64,000 nucleotides of DNA from Pseudomonas asplenii (GCF_900105475.1 NZ_LT629777.1:3286001-3350000); one strand, 5' to 3'; shown: positions 9,407 to 18,662, numbered from the stretch's first letter. The notes: generated by a model not told the origin, from the sequence alone. Numbers and translations: made by a program.

Positions 9407-10918
9407 ATGAAATCCATGCCCGACAACCTTCCCGACGATCTCCAACTGCTCAAGCAAATGCTTGCGAAGATGCAGTCGCGGGTCGGTTTTCTAGAAGAAG
9501 AGAACGCATTGCTGCGCCAGCGCTTGTTCGGACGCAAGTCCGAGCAAACAGCCGATCCGGCCACACCGCAGTTGGCGCTCTTCAACGAAGCCGAAAGCGT
9601 CGTCGAAGCTATCGACGAAAACGCTGAAGAAGAGGTTGTCGCCCCCGCCAAGCGCCGTGGCAAGCGCAAGCCGCTGCCTGCCGATCTGCCGCGCATCGAA
9701 GTCATCCACGAACTGCCCGAGCACGAACTGACCTGCGCCTGCGGTTGCCGTAAACACAGCATTGGTGAGGAAATCAGCGAGCAGCTTGAGATCGTGCCAA
9801 TGCAGATCCGCGTGATCAAGCATGTGCGCAAGATCTACGGTTGCCGTGAATGCGAAGCCGCCCCAGTCACTGCGGACAAGCCTGCTCAACTGATTGAAAA
9901 AAGCATGGCCAGCCCCAGCGTTTTGGCGATGTTGCTGACTACCAAATACGTTGACGGTTTACCGCTTCATCGATTTGAAAAAGTGTTGGGTCGCTACGGT
10001 ATTGATATCCCGCGCCAGACTTTGGCTCGCTGGGTGATCCAGTGCGGCGAACACTTTCAGCCGCTGCTGAATTTGATGCGCGACCGGCTACTGGAAAGCC
10101 GCGTCATCCACTGCGACGAAACGCGCGTGCAAGTGCTGAAAGAACCAGATCGAGAACCGAGCAGCCAATCCTGGATGTGGGTGCAAACCGGCGGCCCACC
10201 GGATAGGCCGGTCATCCTTTTTGACTACTCCACCAGCCGTGCGCAGGAGGTGCCAACGCGCCTGCTCGAAGGTTATCGCGGTTACGTGATGACCGATGAC
10301 TACGCCGGTTACAATGCCTTGGGCGCGCAGGACGGAGTTGAGCGTCTAGGCTGCTGGGCGCATGCGCGACGCAAGTTTGTTGAAGCACAGAAAGTGCAGC
10401 CCAAAGGTAAAACGGGACGTGCGGATATCGCGCTGAATCTGATCAACAAGCTGTATGGGATCGAACGCGACTTGAAGGCCAGTAGCGACGCTGATCGTAA
10501 AATCGGCCGTCACGAACATAGCCTGCCGATACTGGCTCAGTTGAAAAGCTGGATCGAAAAGACGCAGCCCCAGGTCACCGCTCAGAATGCCTTGGGCAAA
10601 GCCATCAGTTACCTCGCAAGTAACTGGAGCAAGCTGGAGCGATACGTCGAGGAAGGGTATTTGCCGATGGACAACAACGCGGCAGAACGCGCGATCCGCC
10701 CCTTCGTGATCGGAAGAAAGAACTGGCTGTTTAGCGACACGCCCAAGGGCGCGACGGCCAGTGCTCAACTTTACAGCTTGGTCGAGACTGCCAAAGCCAA
10801 CGGCCAAGAGCCTTATGCGTGGCTGCGCCACGCACTGGAACGCCTGCCAACGGCGACTTCGGTTGAGGATTACGAAGCCTTGCTGCCGTGGAACTGCGAA
10901 CCTCGACTTCACAGCTAA
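9407..10918 (+). CDS. tnpC: IS66 transposase TnpC
   Basis: A 503-residue DDE transposase. The order is an N-terminal leucine-zipper-like coiled coil ([25 protein letters not shown]), a basic linker and a zinc-binding segment (CACGCRKH near residue 109, then CREC near 147). The IS66 DDE core follows: [12 protein letters not shown] near 235, [11 protein letters not shown] near 294 and [19 protein letters not shown] near 423-441. Both ends match the family length, so it is probably functional. Confidence 0.96.
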   Translation: MKSMPDNLPDDLQLLKQMLAKMQSRVGFLEEENALLRQRLFGRKSEQTADPATPQLALFNEAESVVEAIDENAEEEVVAPAKRRGKRKPLPADLPRIEVIHELPEHELTCACGCRKHSIGEEISEQLEIVPMQIRVIKHVRKIYGCRECEAAPVTADKPAQLIEKSMASPSVLAMLLTTKYVDGLPLHRFEKVLGRYGIDIPRQTLARWVIQCGEHFQPLLNLMRDRLLESRVIHCDETRVQVLKEPDREPSSQSWMWVQTGGPPDRPVILFDYSTSRAQEVPTRLLEGYRGYVMTDDYAGYNALGAQDGVERLGCWAHARRKFVEAQKVQPKGKTGRADIALNLINKLYGIERDLKASSDADRKIGRHEHSLPILAQLKSWIEKTQPQVTAQNALGKAISYLASNWSKLERYVEEGYLPMDNNAAERAIRPFVIGRKNWLFSDTPKGATASAQLYSLVETAKANGQEPYAWLRHALERLPTATSVEDYEALLPWNCEPRLHS

Positions 10919-11424
10919 GCGCTTTACCTATCTTTAGCCAAGTGGGGTTTATGGAGCGCTTACAATACTTTTAGGTCTTCCAGCAGTTCGAACATAGTAG
11001 TGATAGACAGAGGGCGAGTGCTGCCGGTGTTATCTGCGCCAGCTACGCCACACATAATATCGTCCGTCCAGTACATGCCCATATCGTTACGGTCGATATA
11101 ACCGAACATGGTGTTTGCAACTTCAAAAGCAGCAGGGCCACGAGTACCAGCACCACGGGTTACAGCTTTCTTAGTTGTCATTGGCTTTGCCATCCCTAGT
11201 TGTCTACTAATGAGCGCATCCGCGTTGCGATGCAGGGCGCGGTTGAAGTCGGACAGCTTGCGATTCAGGCTGTACTTCTTGGCGAGTTGTGCAGGTGTCA
11301 ACTCTTCCAGTAGGTCGAGGGGAACAGGCGTTGTCATATCGCGGGCAGGCGTAGCCCGCAGGCGTTCAAGCTTGCTAATCATGGTGTGCAAATCCCTTGC
11401 AAATTTAGGTGTGAAAAATGGATG

Positions 11425-11451
11425 AAGTGCCCGGATTCATTGGTCCGAAAC
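11425..11451. repeat. Direct repeat copy A (ATTCATTGGTCC motif)
   Basis: A segment containing AAGTGCCCG and ATTCATTGGTCC. It recurs in the same orientation at 13962-13988 with one mismatch over the 22-bp core and a few more outside it. This copy lies upstream of the island operon's first gene. Confidence 0.75.
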
Positions 11452-11530
11452 TGCGCCACTATATAAGGAGGGGAACGACGTAATATCCATCCGCACGGGT
11501 GGCCTTTGCTTCGCTCGCGAGTGCGACGCT

Positions 11531-11974
11531 TCAGCGGGAGCGCTTGTGCATTGCCTTCTCGATGTGGTCATCCAGCATCAGCTTGAGGGTCCGTTCGGCT
11601 GCTACCGCCTCGCGCTGCTCAGCAGGCCCCAGGGGAGGCAAGCCGACCATTGCGCGGTTGGTGCCCAGTAGATAACTGGTGATGTGCTCAGCGTTCGGCA
11701 CAGGGAGCCACACGAGGTGCGCCTCATAATGCAGATCGACCAATGCCCGGTGGACGCTGGTACGGTTCAAAGTGGTGTTGTGTTTGAGGATCGCACCAAT
11801 GGTTACTGGCCCTTGGTGTAGATGATTGAGCTGTTGTAACGCCAGGACCACCAACGCTTTAGAGCGCGGGAATCGACCTTTAAGGGCGTGATACTGCACT
11901 GCTTTGTACTGTCGGACGTACCTACTTCCATCCGCATGAGACGGACGAATAGGGTTTGAGAATGCACGGTTCAT
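11531..11974 (-). CDS. Hypothetical protein, 147 aa (possible winged-helix regulator)
   Basis: Not firmly recognised. Residues 38-90 (KALVVLALQQLNHLHQGPVTIGAILKHN.. and TLNRTSVHRALVDLHYEAHLVW) read like a winged helix-turn-helix domain that could bind DNA. It sits between the interrupted operon and the serine recombinase, transcribed toward the operon, so a regulatory role for the island is plausible but unproven. Only a weak ribosome site (GGTGA) is seen before ATG 11974. Confidence 0.6.
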   Translation of the reverse strand: MNRAFSNPIRPSHADGSRYVRQYKAVQYHALKGRFPRSKALVVLALQQLNHLHQGPVTIGAILKHNTTLNRTSVHRALVDLHYEAHLVWLPVPNAEHITSYLLGTNRAMVGLPPLGPAEQREAVAAERTLKLMLDDHIEKAMHKRSR

Positions 11975-12422
11975 GGATCACCGAAAGCTATTTTGAAGGG
12001 CAATGTGGCCGAATGCCAAAACACATACAGGCCGTGACTTTCAGGGATGAATAGGGTGAGTTGGGCGAGTGATTAAGACGGCTCAGATGGCGCCACAGGG
12101 ATGCACAGAGTGTGTGCTGGCGGGTGTATCAGAAGGTGGGATTGCGGCCGGGTGCGCTTGAGTCTGCGCTAGCCTTCAATGCCGAGAGGTTGGATCAATG
12201 GCTGGTGCCCTGATGAATGTCAGGTGCCCAGCGAACGATCTTTCAATTGTGGTCACTTTCTTGTACTGGAGTATGTGACATTTAAATTATAGGGATTGGT
12301 TCTTTGCAGGTATCTCCCACGCATGGTGGGTGGCTCTCTGTTCTACGTATGTGACAATAAAGAACGTCGTCTAACTTGTTGCTAACGTGTAGCTATCGTG
12401 TTTGCACTTTGGAGTGCAGGGC
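11975..12422. other. Non-coding stretch between two island genes
   Basis: No convincing gene in 448 bases. It contains an AT-rich segment around 12270-12300, two copies of GTATGTGACA (about 12270 and 12345), and a small hairpin CCCAC-GCATG-GTGGG near 12316-12330. These could form a promoter or operator region for the minus-strand gene at 11531-11974. Confidence 0.4.
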
Positions 12423-13142
12423 TTACGGGAAGGTCAGGCCCAAGCGATCAATGGTCCGCTTCACAGTCATCGCGGTGAACGTGCTTCCCTGCGCAGTCAG
12501 CTTGCCGTCAGCATTCAGCCAGTCAGCCATTGCACGCAGTGTCTTTGCCCCGTCCATCCAAGCAGCCTTGAGGTCGTTACGCAGGCGTTGAGCGTCCGCC
12601 TGGGCCTTGGCTTGCTTCACGTCTATCGAGGCTTGGAGGCCCTTCTGGGAGCCCATGGCTCGGCCTGCATCCCGGCGCGCTACCTTGGCTTGAGCTACTT
12701 CATCGCCAGCTTCAGCTCGGGCCTTCAGGGTAGCCAATGCGGCCTTGGTTCGCTGTGCAATGAACTCCCGTTCCTGCTGTGCCAGGGCTGCATACAGGTG
12801 CAACTGGAAGCTATCAGCATTGGGCATGGTGGCGACCTTGAAGGGCACGCGCTTAACCAAGCCTGCAATGTCCTCTACGTCGCGGCTCAGGCGGTCGAGC
12901 TTCGCCACTACCAGCGTGGCGTTGTGTTCATTGCACGCCGCCAGCGCAGCCTTGCACTGAATGCGTTCGGCTGGAGGGATGGTGCCGCTCGCCGTGTCTT
13001 CAAACGCCGCGATGATAGTCCAGCCCTCGGCTTCGGCAGCAATGCGCACGTACTCCCGTTGGGCGTCCAGGCCCAGGCCGCTATCGCCTTGGCCCTTGGT
13101 GGATACTCGGTAGTAAGCAACGATGTTCTTGGTGGCTGTCAT
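12423..13142 (-). CDS. Serine recombinase (resolvase/invertase family)
   Basis: A 239-residue protein with the resolvase N-terminal domain. [20 protein letters not shown] near residues 8-27 contains the nucleophilic Ser, followed by [15 protein letters not shown] near 74-88. The C-terminal part has a long E-helix and a compact helix-turn-helix ([30 protein letters not shown]). It lacks the large domain of big serine integrases. ATG 13142 gives the standard N-terminus; the frame is open 21 codons further upstream. Its DNA sites are unknown; imperfect direct repeats at 11425 and 13962 bracket the gene. Confidence 0.9.
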   Translation of the reverse strand: MTATKNIVAYYRVSTKGQGDSGLGLDAQREYVRIAAEAEGWTIIAAFEDTASGTIPPAERIQCKAALAACNEHNATLVVAKLDRLSRDVEDIAGLVKRVPFKVATMPNADSFQLHLYAALAQQEREFIAQRTKAALATLKARAEAGDEVAQAKVARRDAGRAMGSQKGLQASIDVKQAKAQADAQRLRNDLKAAWMDGAKTLRAMADWLNADGKLTAQGSTFTAMTVKRTIDRLGLTFP

Positions 13143-13436
13143 GGCGCAGGTCTCGGCTGAATGCTGAACGTGGCGCCAATGTATCACATAGTCGACGGTC
13201 GTCAACCACTCGATACGAACAGCCGTTGCACTACTCGTTACAGCCAGCCGCCCACTTCCAGCAATGCTTTACGCAGGATGCGCGTCGTACGCGCCACTGT
13301 AAGAAGGCAATCCCCCCTGGCGATTGGTGCCACTGGCGTGCTACAGAGGGCCTACGGGGGAACGGGACGTGATGGGATCAGAGAGACCCTCGCGCATGGA
13401 TATGGCAAATTTTAGGCTGCTCATGCACTCGCTATC

Positions 13437-13706
13437 CTATTCGCGAAACCCGTCGAGCCTTGCGGCAGAAATCATCGCCAACTGTCTGCCGCTGTAACAA
13501 TGATTGGCAAACTCGCGCATTGGTCTATTGAGTTGTCCTGCTGCATGCGCGTCGATTCTAGAGGCCACGTCGTTTGCTTCTGCCTCACTAGCGCCTTCAC
13601 TTCGGGAAGCCAAATACACATAAGCTCTTACTGCCTTTCTTCCTCTGATCGTACCGAACACAAACAGACCAACGGCCACCGCGATTACTAAAGCAATGAT
13701 CTCCAT
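13437..13706 (-). CDS. Small membrane-anchored protein, 89 aa
   Basis: One N-terminal hydrophobic segment (IIALVIAVAVGLFVFGTI, residues 3-20) is followed by a basic RGRK stop-transfer and a soluble C-terminal domain. An AAGGAGAGGTG sequence precedes ATG 13706, a strong ribosome site that supports it as a real gene. The function is unknown. It lies near the right edge of the integrase island. Confidence 0.65.
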   Translation of the reverse strand: MEIIALVIAVAVGLFVFGTIRGRKAVRAYVYLASRSEGASEAEANDVASRIDAHAAGQLNRPMREFANHCYSGRQLAMISAARLDGFRE

Positions 13707-14041
13707 TCCTTCACCTCTCCTTGAATTGTAAGCGCGTCAAGGTTAGCCGAAGTCAGCGCCAGATGTCATGGCATCTGGCTACTCTCTCTCTCGAATCGCT
13801 ACAGCGGGCGAATCCAACAGCAGCCCCGCACCTTATCCAGCAATTCGCTGGGCAGTCAGGGGGGGGAGACTTGCCACCATAAATCGCCGTAATGCTTTGC
13901 TGTGACGGTGGGGGCACAGGCCCAGTGCGCCCGGTGTGCTCATTTGAACGGTTCACCGCAAAAGTGCCCGTATTCATTGGTCCAAACCGAAATCTCTTGT
14001 CCAGTCTCTGAATGGGGCGTCACATCCTGACCTGGTCAGGG
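13707..14041. other. Island right-edge region without a clear gene
   Basis: The stretch contains the promoter and ribosome site of the small membrane protein, a run of nine G at about 13859-13867, and direct-repeat copy B at 13962-13988. It probably holds the junction with the backbone just before the DUF748 gene. A short ORF (13753-13977, minus) has no ribosome site or recognisable features. Confidence 0.45.
13962..13988. repeat. Direct repeat copy B (ATTCATTGGTCC motif)
   Basis: Second copy of the repeat seen at 11425-11451, same orientation, 21 of 22 core bases equal. It lies about 55 bases before the end of the backbone DUF748 gene, close to the island's right edge. The repeat pair encloses the winged-helix-like gene, the serine recombinase and the small membrane protein. 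Confidence 0.75.
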
Positions 14042-15124
14042 CTACTGGCCAGTGGTCGGCTTGGGTTGTTCGTAGCGGGCGTTGAAGGCCTGGATGAAAC
14101 CGTTGCGCAATATCTGCAAAAAGGCGGCGAACGCGCTGACATCCTGCTGATGCACGCTGCCACTGAGTTCAACGCGGGTGGCGAATTGATTCTTCTGCTG
14201 ATTTTTCAGCAGGGTCTCGCCGGCTCCGACGATGGCTTCCCAGACCGAGCGCAGCAGGCTCTTGTCCTGGTTCTCGACATCCTGCTGCCAATCGAACACC
14301 TCGACATTGTGCAGCAACGGCTTGATATAGCCGGTGAGCTTGCCCTTTTCGGCCTGGGCCTCGATCACTACGTCACCGCTGCCGCCGTTGAAATCGAACT
14401 TGCCGTAGGCCGAAGCGAAGTCGTTGACCTTGCGCAACTCGATGCCGGTGGCCCGCAAGCGGAATTCGAAATCCTCGAAGTTGCTCAGCGGGTCGAAAGT
14501 GGCGGTGGTTTCCAGGGGCGCGTGGCCGAGCAGCAGGGCCTTGCCTTCGAAGCGGGCATCGCGTCGGCCCTTGAGATTGACGACATTGGTCAGGTTGTAG
14601 AGGCTGGCATTGACCTCGGTGGCCTGCAGATTGACCGGCGGCGAAGAGTTGAAGTTGCGAAAGCTGATGCGCCCATTGTCGATCCGCACTTCGTTCAGGG
14701 TGATCGGCAGCAGTTTGCCCAGTTGCGCGCGCCAGTCGGTGCCCTCACCGGTCTGGGACGCCTGCCGGTTGTTCGCGCCACCATCGACGAAGTTCAGTTC
14801 CGGTTCGCTGAACTGCACTTCGGCCACCACTGCGTGATTGTCCCAGAGGGATTTCCAGCTCACCGACAGGTCGATCGCTGGGGCCTTGAGGAACGGTACT
14901 GGCACCTTGCCGCTGACCTTGACGATTTCCAGACCGTTGATCCGGTAGGCGCCGCGCCAGAGTGCCAGGTCGACATCGGTCACCTGGCCACGGTAGTCGC
15001 CCATGTCGGCCAGCTTTTCATTCAGATAGTTGCGCACCAGATACGGCAAGGCCAGGTCCACGGCCACCACCAGCAGTACCACGGTCGCGAGGCCCCACAA
15101 GGGCCAACGGTAACGACGTTTCAT
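14042..15124 (-). CDS. DUF748 (AsmA-like) envelope protein
   Basis: A 360-residue protein with an N-terminal signal anchor (RYRWPLWGLATVVLLVVAVD, residues 4-23) and a periplasmic, beta-rich repeat region typical of DUF748/AsmA-like proteins. These are related to bridge-like lipid transfer proteins of the envelope; the role of this one is not known. The YRGQVTDVDLALWRGAYRING stretch near residues 43-63 is a family signature. It is divergent from cysK. Its 3' end lies next to the island edge, so the island separates it from moxR. Confidence 0.85.
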   Translation of the reverse strand: MKRRYRWPLWGLATVVLLVVAVDLALPYLVRNYLNEKLADMGDYRGQVTDVDLALWRGAYRINGLEIVKVSGKVPVPFLKAPAIDLSVSWKSLWDNHAVVAEVQFSEPELNFVDGGANNRQASQTGEGTDWRAQLGKLLPITLNEVRIDNGRISFRNFNSSPPVNLQATEVNASLYNLTNVVNLKGRRDARFEGKALLLGHAPLETTATFDPLSNFEDFEFRLRATGIELRKVNDFASAYGKFDFNGGSGDVVIEAQAEKGKLTGYIKPLLHNVEVFDWQQDVENQDKSLLRSVWEAIVGAGETLLKNQQKNQFATRVELSGSVHQQDVSAFAAFLQILRNGFIQAFNARYEQPKPTTGQ

Positions 15125-15253
15125 CCCAGATGCTCCGGCAGGCTGTCATAAGCGATGGACCGCCGACAACAGTATACGTTCGCCATCACTGGACGCCTGC
15201 CTGACTGGGACATACCCTTGAAAGCCAATTCACCATCGCCCAAAGGACTCGTC

Positions 15254-16228
15254 ATGAGCCGTATTTTCGCCGACAACGCTCATTCCATCGGTAATACGCC
15301 CCTGGTTCAGATCAATCGCATCGCCCCACGCGGCGTGACCATCCTGGCCAAGATAGAAGGGCGCAACCCGGGGTATTCGGTGAAGTGCCGGATCGGTGCG
15401 AACATGGTCTGGGACGCCGAAAGCAGCGGTCGCCTCAAGTCGGGCATGACCATCGTCGAGCCGACGTCCGGCAACACCGGGATCGGCCTGGCCTTTGTCG
15501 CCGCTGCCCGTGGCTACAAACTGCTGCTGACCATGCCGGCGTCGATGAGCATCGAGCGGCGCAAGGTACTCAAGGCCCTGGGCGCCGAACTGGTGCTGAC
15601 CGAGCCGGGCAAGGGCATGAAAGGCGCCATCGAGAAGGCCAGCGAGATCGCCAACAGCGACCCTGCCCAGTACTTCATGCCGGCGCAGTTCGACAACCCG
15701 GCCAACCCGGCGATTCATGAAAAGACCACCGGGCCGGAAATCTGGAATGACACCGACGGTGCGGTCGACGTGCTGGTGGCGGGCGTGGGCACGGGCGGCA
15801 CCATCAGTGGCGTCTCGCGCTACATCAAGCAGACCCAGGGCAAGCCGATCCTTTCGGTGGCGGTGGAACCGGTGACCTCGCCAGTGATCACCCAGACCCT
15901 GGCCGGTCAGGAGGTCAAACCGTCGCCGCACAAGATCCAGGGTATTGGTGCCGGTTTCGTGCCGAAGAACCTTGACCTGTCGCTGGTCGACCGGGTCGAA
16001 CTGGTCACCGATGAGGAGTCCAAGGCCATGGCCCTGCGCCTGATGCAGGAGGAGGGCATCCTGTGCGGCATCTCCTGCGGGGCGGCGATGGCCGTGGCCG
16101 TGCGTCTGGCGGAGACCCCGGAGATGCAGGGCAAGACTATCGTCGTCGTGCTGCCGGACTCCGGCGAGCGTTATCTGTCGAGCATGTTGTTCAGCGACCT
16201 GTTCACCGAGCAGGAAAACCAGCAGTAA
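15254..16228 (+). CDS. cysK: Cysteine synthase A (O-acetylserine sulfhydrylase)
   Basis: PLP enzyme that makes L-cysteine from O-acetylserine and sulfide in the cytosol. It has 324 residues from ATG 15254, with AAAGGA before it; the frame is open further upstream. The PLP lysine is in [11 protein letters not shown] (Lys44). The substrate loop [11 protein letters not shown] is near 75 and the PLP phosphate loop GTGGTISG near 180. The [14 protein letters not shown] segment near 272 also fits CysK. A possible terminator hairpin (AGGCCGG..CCGGCCT, 16260-16285) follows. Confidence 0.95.
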   Translation: MSRIFADNAHSIGNTPLVQINRIAPRGVTILAKIEGRNPGYSVKCRIGANMVWDAESSGRLKSGMTIVEPTSGNTGIGLAFVAAARGYKLLLTMPASMSIERRKVLKALGAELVLTEPGKGMKGAIEKASEIANSDPAQYFMPAQFDNPANPAIHEKTTGPEIWNDTDGAVDVLVAGVGTGGTISGVSRYIKQTQGKPILSVAVEPVTSPVITQTLAGQEVKPSPHKIQGIGAGFVPKNLDLSLVDRVELVTDEESKAMALRLMQEEGILCGISCGAAMAVAVRLAETPEMQGKTIVVVLPDSGERYLSSMLFSDLFTEQENQQ

Positions 16229-16259
16229 GACGCTGGGCAGGTTAAGGCCTGTTGCCCAT

Positions 16260-16285
16260 AGGCCGGATCCGATTGAGACCGGCCT
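16260..16285 (+). terminator. Hairpin after cysK
   Basis: Inverted repeat AGGCCGG / CCGGCCT with a 12-base loop, 31 bases after the cysK stop. No clear T-tract follows, so termination is only a possibility. Confidence 0.35.
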
Positions 16286-16486
16286 GTGTGCGATCATGCC
16301 TTCACCTGACCTGCATCAGCCCGCATTCAGGCGCTTTATGCTAATTAACTCGGTATTGCGCAGCACTTGACACCGATTGTTGAGTCGCGCGGGTTTTTCC
16401 TGCGGTCGGTAATGTTTATCATGGCCGGCTGCCACGTCTCGTGGATTTTTCCTACCCGGACGTTGCCCATTTTCAAGGAGTGCTGA

Positions 16487-17425
16487 ATGACCTTTTCCTT
16501 CGCTGCCAAGGCCGCCGTCTTGCTGCTGTTTGTAGGCAGTACGCTTTACGTGCATCTGCGCGGCAAGGCGCGTTTGCCGGTATTGCGCCAGTTCGTCAAC
16601 CATTCGGCGCTGTTCGCTCCGTACAACGCCCTGATGTACCTGTTTTCCGCCGTGCCGTCCAAGCCGTACCTGGACCGTAACAAGTTCCCCGAGCTGGATG
16701 TGCTCAGGGACAACTGGCAGGTGATCCGCGAGGAAGCCATGCACCTGTTCGACGAGGGTTACATTCGTGCCGCCGAGAAGAACAACGATGCCGGTTTCGG
16801 TTCGTTCTTCAAGAAAGGCTGGAAGCGGTTTTACCTGAAATGGTATGACAAGCCGCTGCCGTCGGCCGAAACGCTCTGCCCGAAAACCGTCGCACTGGTC
16901 AGCAGCATCCCCAACGTCAAGGGCGCGATGTTCGCCTTGTTGCCCGGTGGCAGCCACCTGAACCCGCATCGCGATCCGTTCGCCGGTTCGCTGCGTTATC
17001 ACCTGGGGTTGTCGACGCCGAACTCCGACGACTGCCGGATCTTCGTCGATGGTCAGGTCTACGCCTGGCGCGACGGTGAAGACGTGATGTTCGACGAGAC
17101 GTATGTGCACTGGGTCAAGAACGAAACCGAGCAGACTCGGGTCATCCTGTTCTGTGACGTCGAGCGGCCATTGAGCAACCGCCTGATGACCTCGATCAAC
17201 CGCTCGGTCAGTGCCTTCCTCGGGCGTGCCACTGCGCCACAGAACGTCGATGAAGAGCGTGTCGGCGGGATCAACCAGGCCTATGCCTGGAGCAAACGCT
17301 TCAGTGACAGCTTCAGCGGCGTGGTCAAACAGTGGAAGCGCAAGCATCCCAAGGCCTACCGCGTGATGCGTCCGGTGCTGGCGGTATTGGTCGCCTGGGC
17401 CTTGGGCTACTGGCTGTTCGGCTGA
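16487..17425 (+). CDS. lpxO: Lipid A 2-hydroxylase LpxO (Fe(II)/2-oxoglutarate dioxygenase)
   Basis: Member of the aspartyl/asparaginyl beta-hydroxylase family. LpxO hydroxylates the secondary acyl chains of lipid A at the inner membrane. An N-terminal membrane anchor (residues 7-22) is followed by the dioxygenase domain. The iron ligands are visible as HRD in LNPHRDPFAG near residue 161 and the distal His in TYVHWVKNETEQTRVI near 207. A C-terminal hydrophobic segment (VLAVLVAWALGYWLF) could be a second anchor. AAGGAG precedes ATG 16487. The 312-residue length is close to known LpxO proteins. Confidence 0.88.
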   Translation: MTFSFAAKAAVLLLFVGSTLYVHLRGKARLPVLRQFVNHSALFAPYNALMYLFSAVPSKPYLDRNKFPELDVLRDNWQVIREEAMHLFDEGYIRAAEKNNDAGFGSFFKKGWKRFYLKWYDKPLPSAETLCPKTVALVSSIPNVKGAMFALLPGGSHLNPHRDPFAGSLRYHLGLSTPNSDDCRIFVDGQVYAWRDGEDVMFDETYVHWVKNETEQTRVILFCDVERPLSNRLMTSINRSVSAFLGRATAPQNVDEERVGGINQAYAWSKRFSDSFSGVVKQWKRKHPKAYRVMRPVLAVLVAWALGYWLFG

Positions 17426-17786
17426 CCTGTTGCAATGGATGTCGAGCGCTGGTTATAGTCAGCGCTCGGTGCGTCCCCTGATTCACCGTCGTTCCCCCTT
17501 CAAAGAAGATCTGCAGATGCCGGCTTCCTCCTTCAACGCGGTCGTCGTTCCAGCGCTCAACGCTGGCGTAGTGCCGTGCGGGAGCCAGCAACCCGTGCAG
17601 ATCAGTCATTACCCACCACCTGTCAGTAGCACGCCGGTGTGCGCCGTCGTATCGCCGCCAGGCGTTGTTGGCATTCGGGGCTGATCAGCAAGCGTTGCTG
17701 TTCTCCTGCCTGCCCGCCTGAAAAAAACTACTGAATCTTCAGCTTCACCGCTGAGTTGGCATTTGCCTGAATCACAGGTGGTATCC
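17426..17786. other. Leader region before a DMT exporter gene
   Basis: A 361-base gap with an inverted repeat GAGCGCT..AGCGCTC (about 17441-17466), a possible 55-codon ORF (17517-17684) and a small hairpin CAGCAA-GCG-TTGCTG near 17686-17700. This layout could be a leader with a control function for the exporter, or only a promoter region. Confidence 0.4.
17517..17684 (+). CDS. Possible leader peptide, 55 aa
   Basis: Short ORF from ATG 17517, with a weak AAGAAG site before it. The peptide is rich in Val, Pro and Ser and ends CAVVSPPGVVGIRG. It has no signal peptide or membrane segment. A hairpin lies directly after its stop and the DMT exporter begins 102 bases downstream. It may be an attenuation-type leader or a chance ORF. 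Confidence 0.25.
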   Translation: MPASSFNAVVVPALNAGVVPCGSQQPVQISHYPPPVSSTPVCAVVSPPGVVGIRG

Positions 17787-18650
17787 ATGTTGGTCATTTC
17801 AAAGCAATCCGCGACTGCGGCGGCTTCGACGAGTCTGTTCGTGCTGCTCTGGAGCAGCGGGGCGATCTTCTCCAAGTGGGGCCTGGCCCATGCCTCGCCG
17901 TTCGCCTTTCTGCTGGTGCGTTTTTCCATAGCCCTGCTGGGCTTGCTGTTGCTGGTACCGTTGCTCAAGTTGAAGCTGCCCAGAAGCGGCAAGCCGCTGC
18001 GCCATGCCGTGGCGACGGGGCTGGTGTTGCTCGGCGCCTACCAGATCTTCTATCTGTTGGCGCTGGACCTGAAGGTCACGCCGGGTGTCATGGCGACGAT
18101 CATGGGCGTGCAGCCGATCCTCACGGCGGTACTGATGGAGCGCCAGCGCTCCTGGAGCCGGATGTTCGGCCTGGGGCTGGGCCTGGCCGGGCTGATCCTG
18201 GTGGTCTACCAGGGCATCGGCCTGGCGGGCATGTCGCTGGCCGGGATGTTCTTCGGCCTGCTGGCGCTGGCGAGCATGACCTTCGGCTCGATCATGCAGA
18301 AACGCATCACCGACAATCCCCTGGGCACGCTGCCGGTGCAGTACCTGGCCGGGTTGCTGTTGTGCGGGGTGCTCGTGCCGTTCCAGCCGTTTCATGTCGA
18401 AACCAATAGCGGCTTCATCATTCCGGCGCTGTGGATGGGGCTGGTGGTGTCGGTGCTGGCCACGTTGTTGCTGTACCGGCTGATTGCTCGGGGCAACCTG
18501 GTGAATGTCACCAGCCTGTTCTACCTGGTGCCGGCGGTAACGGCGATCATGGATTACCTGGTCTTTGGTAATCGATTGGCGTGGTTGAGCATGCTGGGTA
18601 TGGGGCTGATTATCGTCGGCCTGGTGTTTGTGTTCCGCAAGGCAGCTTAA
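17787..18650 (+). CDS. DMT-family (EamA) transporter
   Basis: A 287-residue inner-membrane protein with about ten hydrophobic segments in two EamA repeats. The first starts at LFVLLWSSGAIFSKWGL, and the second at about residue 145 (MFFGLLALASMTFGSIMQKRI). The substrate is unknown; relatives export amino acids or metabolites. ATG 17787 follows AGGTGG and is better placed than a TTG eight codons upstream. A BIME-like repeat lies immediately downstream, between this gene and a convergent second DMT gene. Confidence 0.88.
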   Translation: MLVISKQSATAAASTSLFVLLWSSGAIFSKWGLAHASPFAFLLVRFSIALLGLLLLVPLLKLKLPRSGKPLRHAVATGLVLLGAYQIFYLLALDLKVTPGVMATIMGVQPILTAVLMERQRSWSRMFGLGLGLAGLILVVYQGIGLAGMSLAGMFFGLLALASMTFGSIMQKRITDNPLGTLPVQYLAGLLLCGVLVPFQPFHVETNSGFIIPALWMGLVVSVLATLLLYRLIARGNLVNVTSLFYLVPAVTAIMDYLVFGNRLAWLSMLGMGLIIVGLVFVFRKAA

Positions 18651-18662
18651 GGCGTCTGTTTC

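Larger units (their letters stand above)
8945..10963 (+). mobile_element. IS66-family insertion sequence, complete
   Basis: Perfect 22-bp terminal inverted repeats at 8945-8966 and 10942-10963, beginning GTAAGCGCTCC as in IS66 elements. They are flanked by a perfect 8-bp target duplication AATACTTT (8937-8944 and 10964-10971), the size typical for this family. The 2019-bp element carries tnpB and tnpC. The small tnpA gene found in three-gene members is not visible. Intact ends and duplication indicate a recent insertion. Confidence 0.97.
8660..11382 (-). pseudogene. First operon gene, split by the IS66 insertion (originally about 231 aa)
   Basis: The 5' part is 11382 down to 10964 and the 3' part is 8944 down to 8660. 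Removing the IS and one AATACTTT copy joins the two in one frame: ...FELLEDLKV continues as FSVRSIVNYTGTSVRTG. The rejoined protein is about 231 residues from ATG 11382 (an AAGGGA site lies about 10 bases before it). The N-terminal part contains a helix-rich segment, LTPAQLAKKYSLNRKLSDFN, that could bind DNA. The family is unknown. As it stands the 5' part ends two codons inside the element, so the gene is probably inactive. Polar effects on the four downstream genes are likely. Confidence 0.85.

Noticed and set aside
13753..13977. 74-codon ORF at the island edge
   Set aside because: No ribosome site, poly-Gly/Pro-like composition from the G-run, and no conserved features.
5095..14041. Complete prophage
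   Set aside because: No terminase, portal, capsid, tail or lysis gene could be recognised; only integrase, recombinase and small unknown genes.
14012..15151. Long plus-strand ORF (379 aa) over the DUF748 gene
   Set aside because: Antisense reading caused by GC-rich third positions. The minus-strand DUF748 product has a signal anchor and family signatures.
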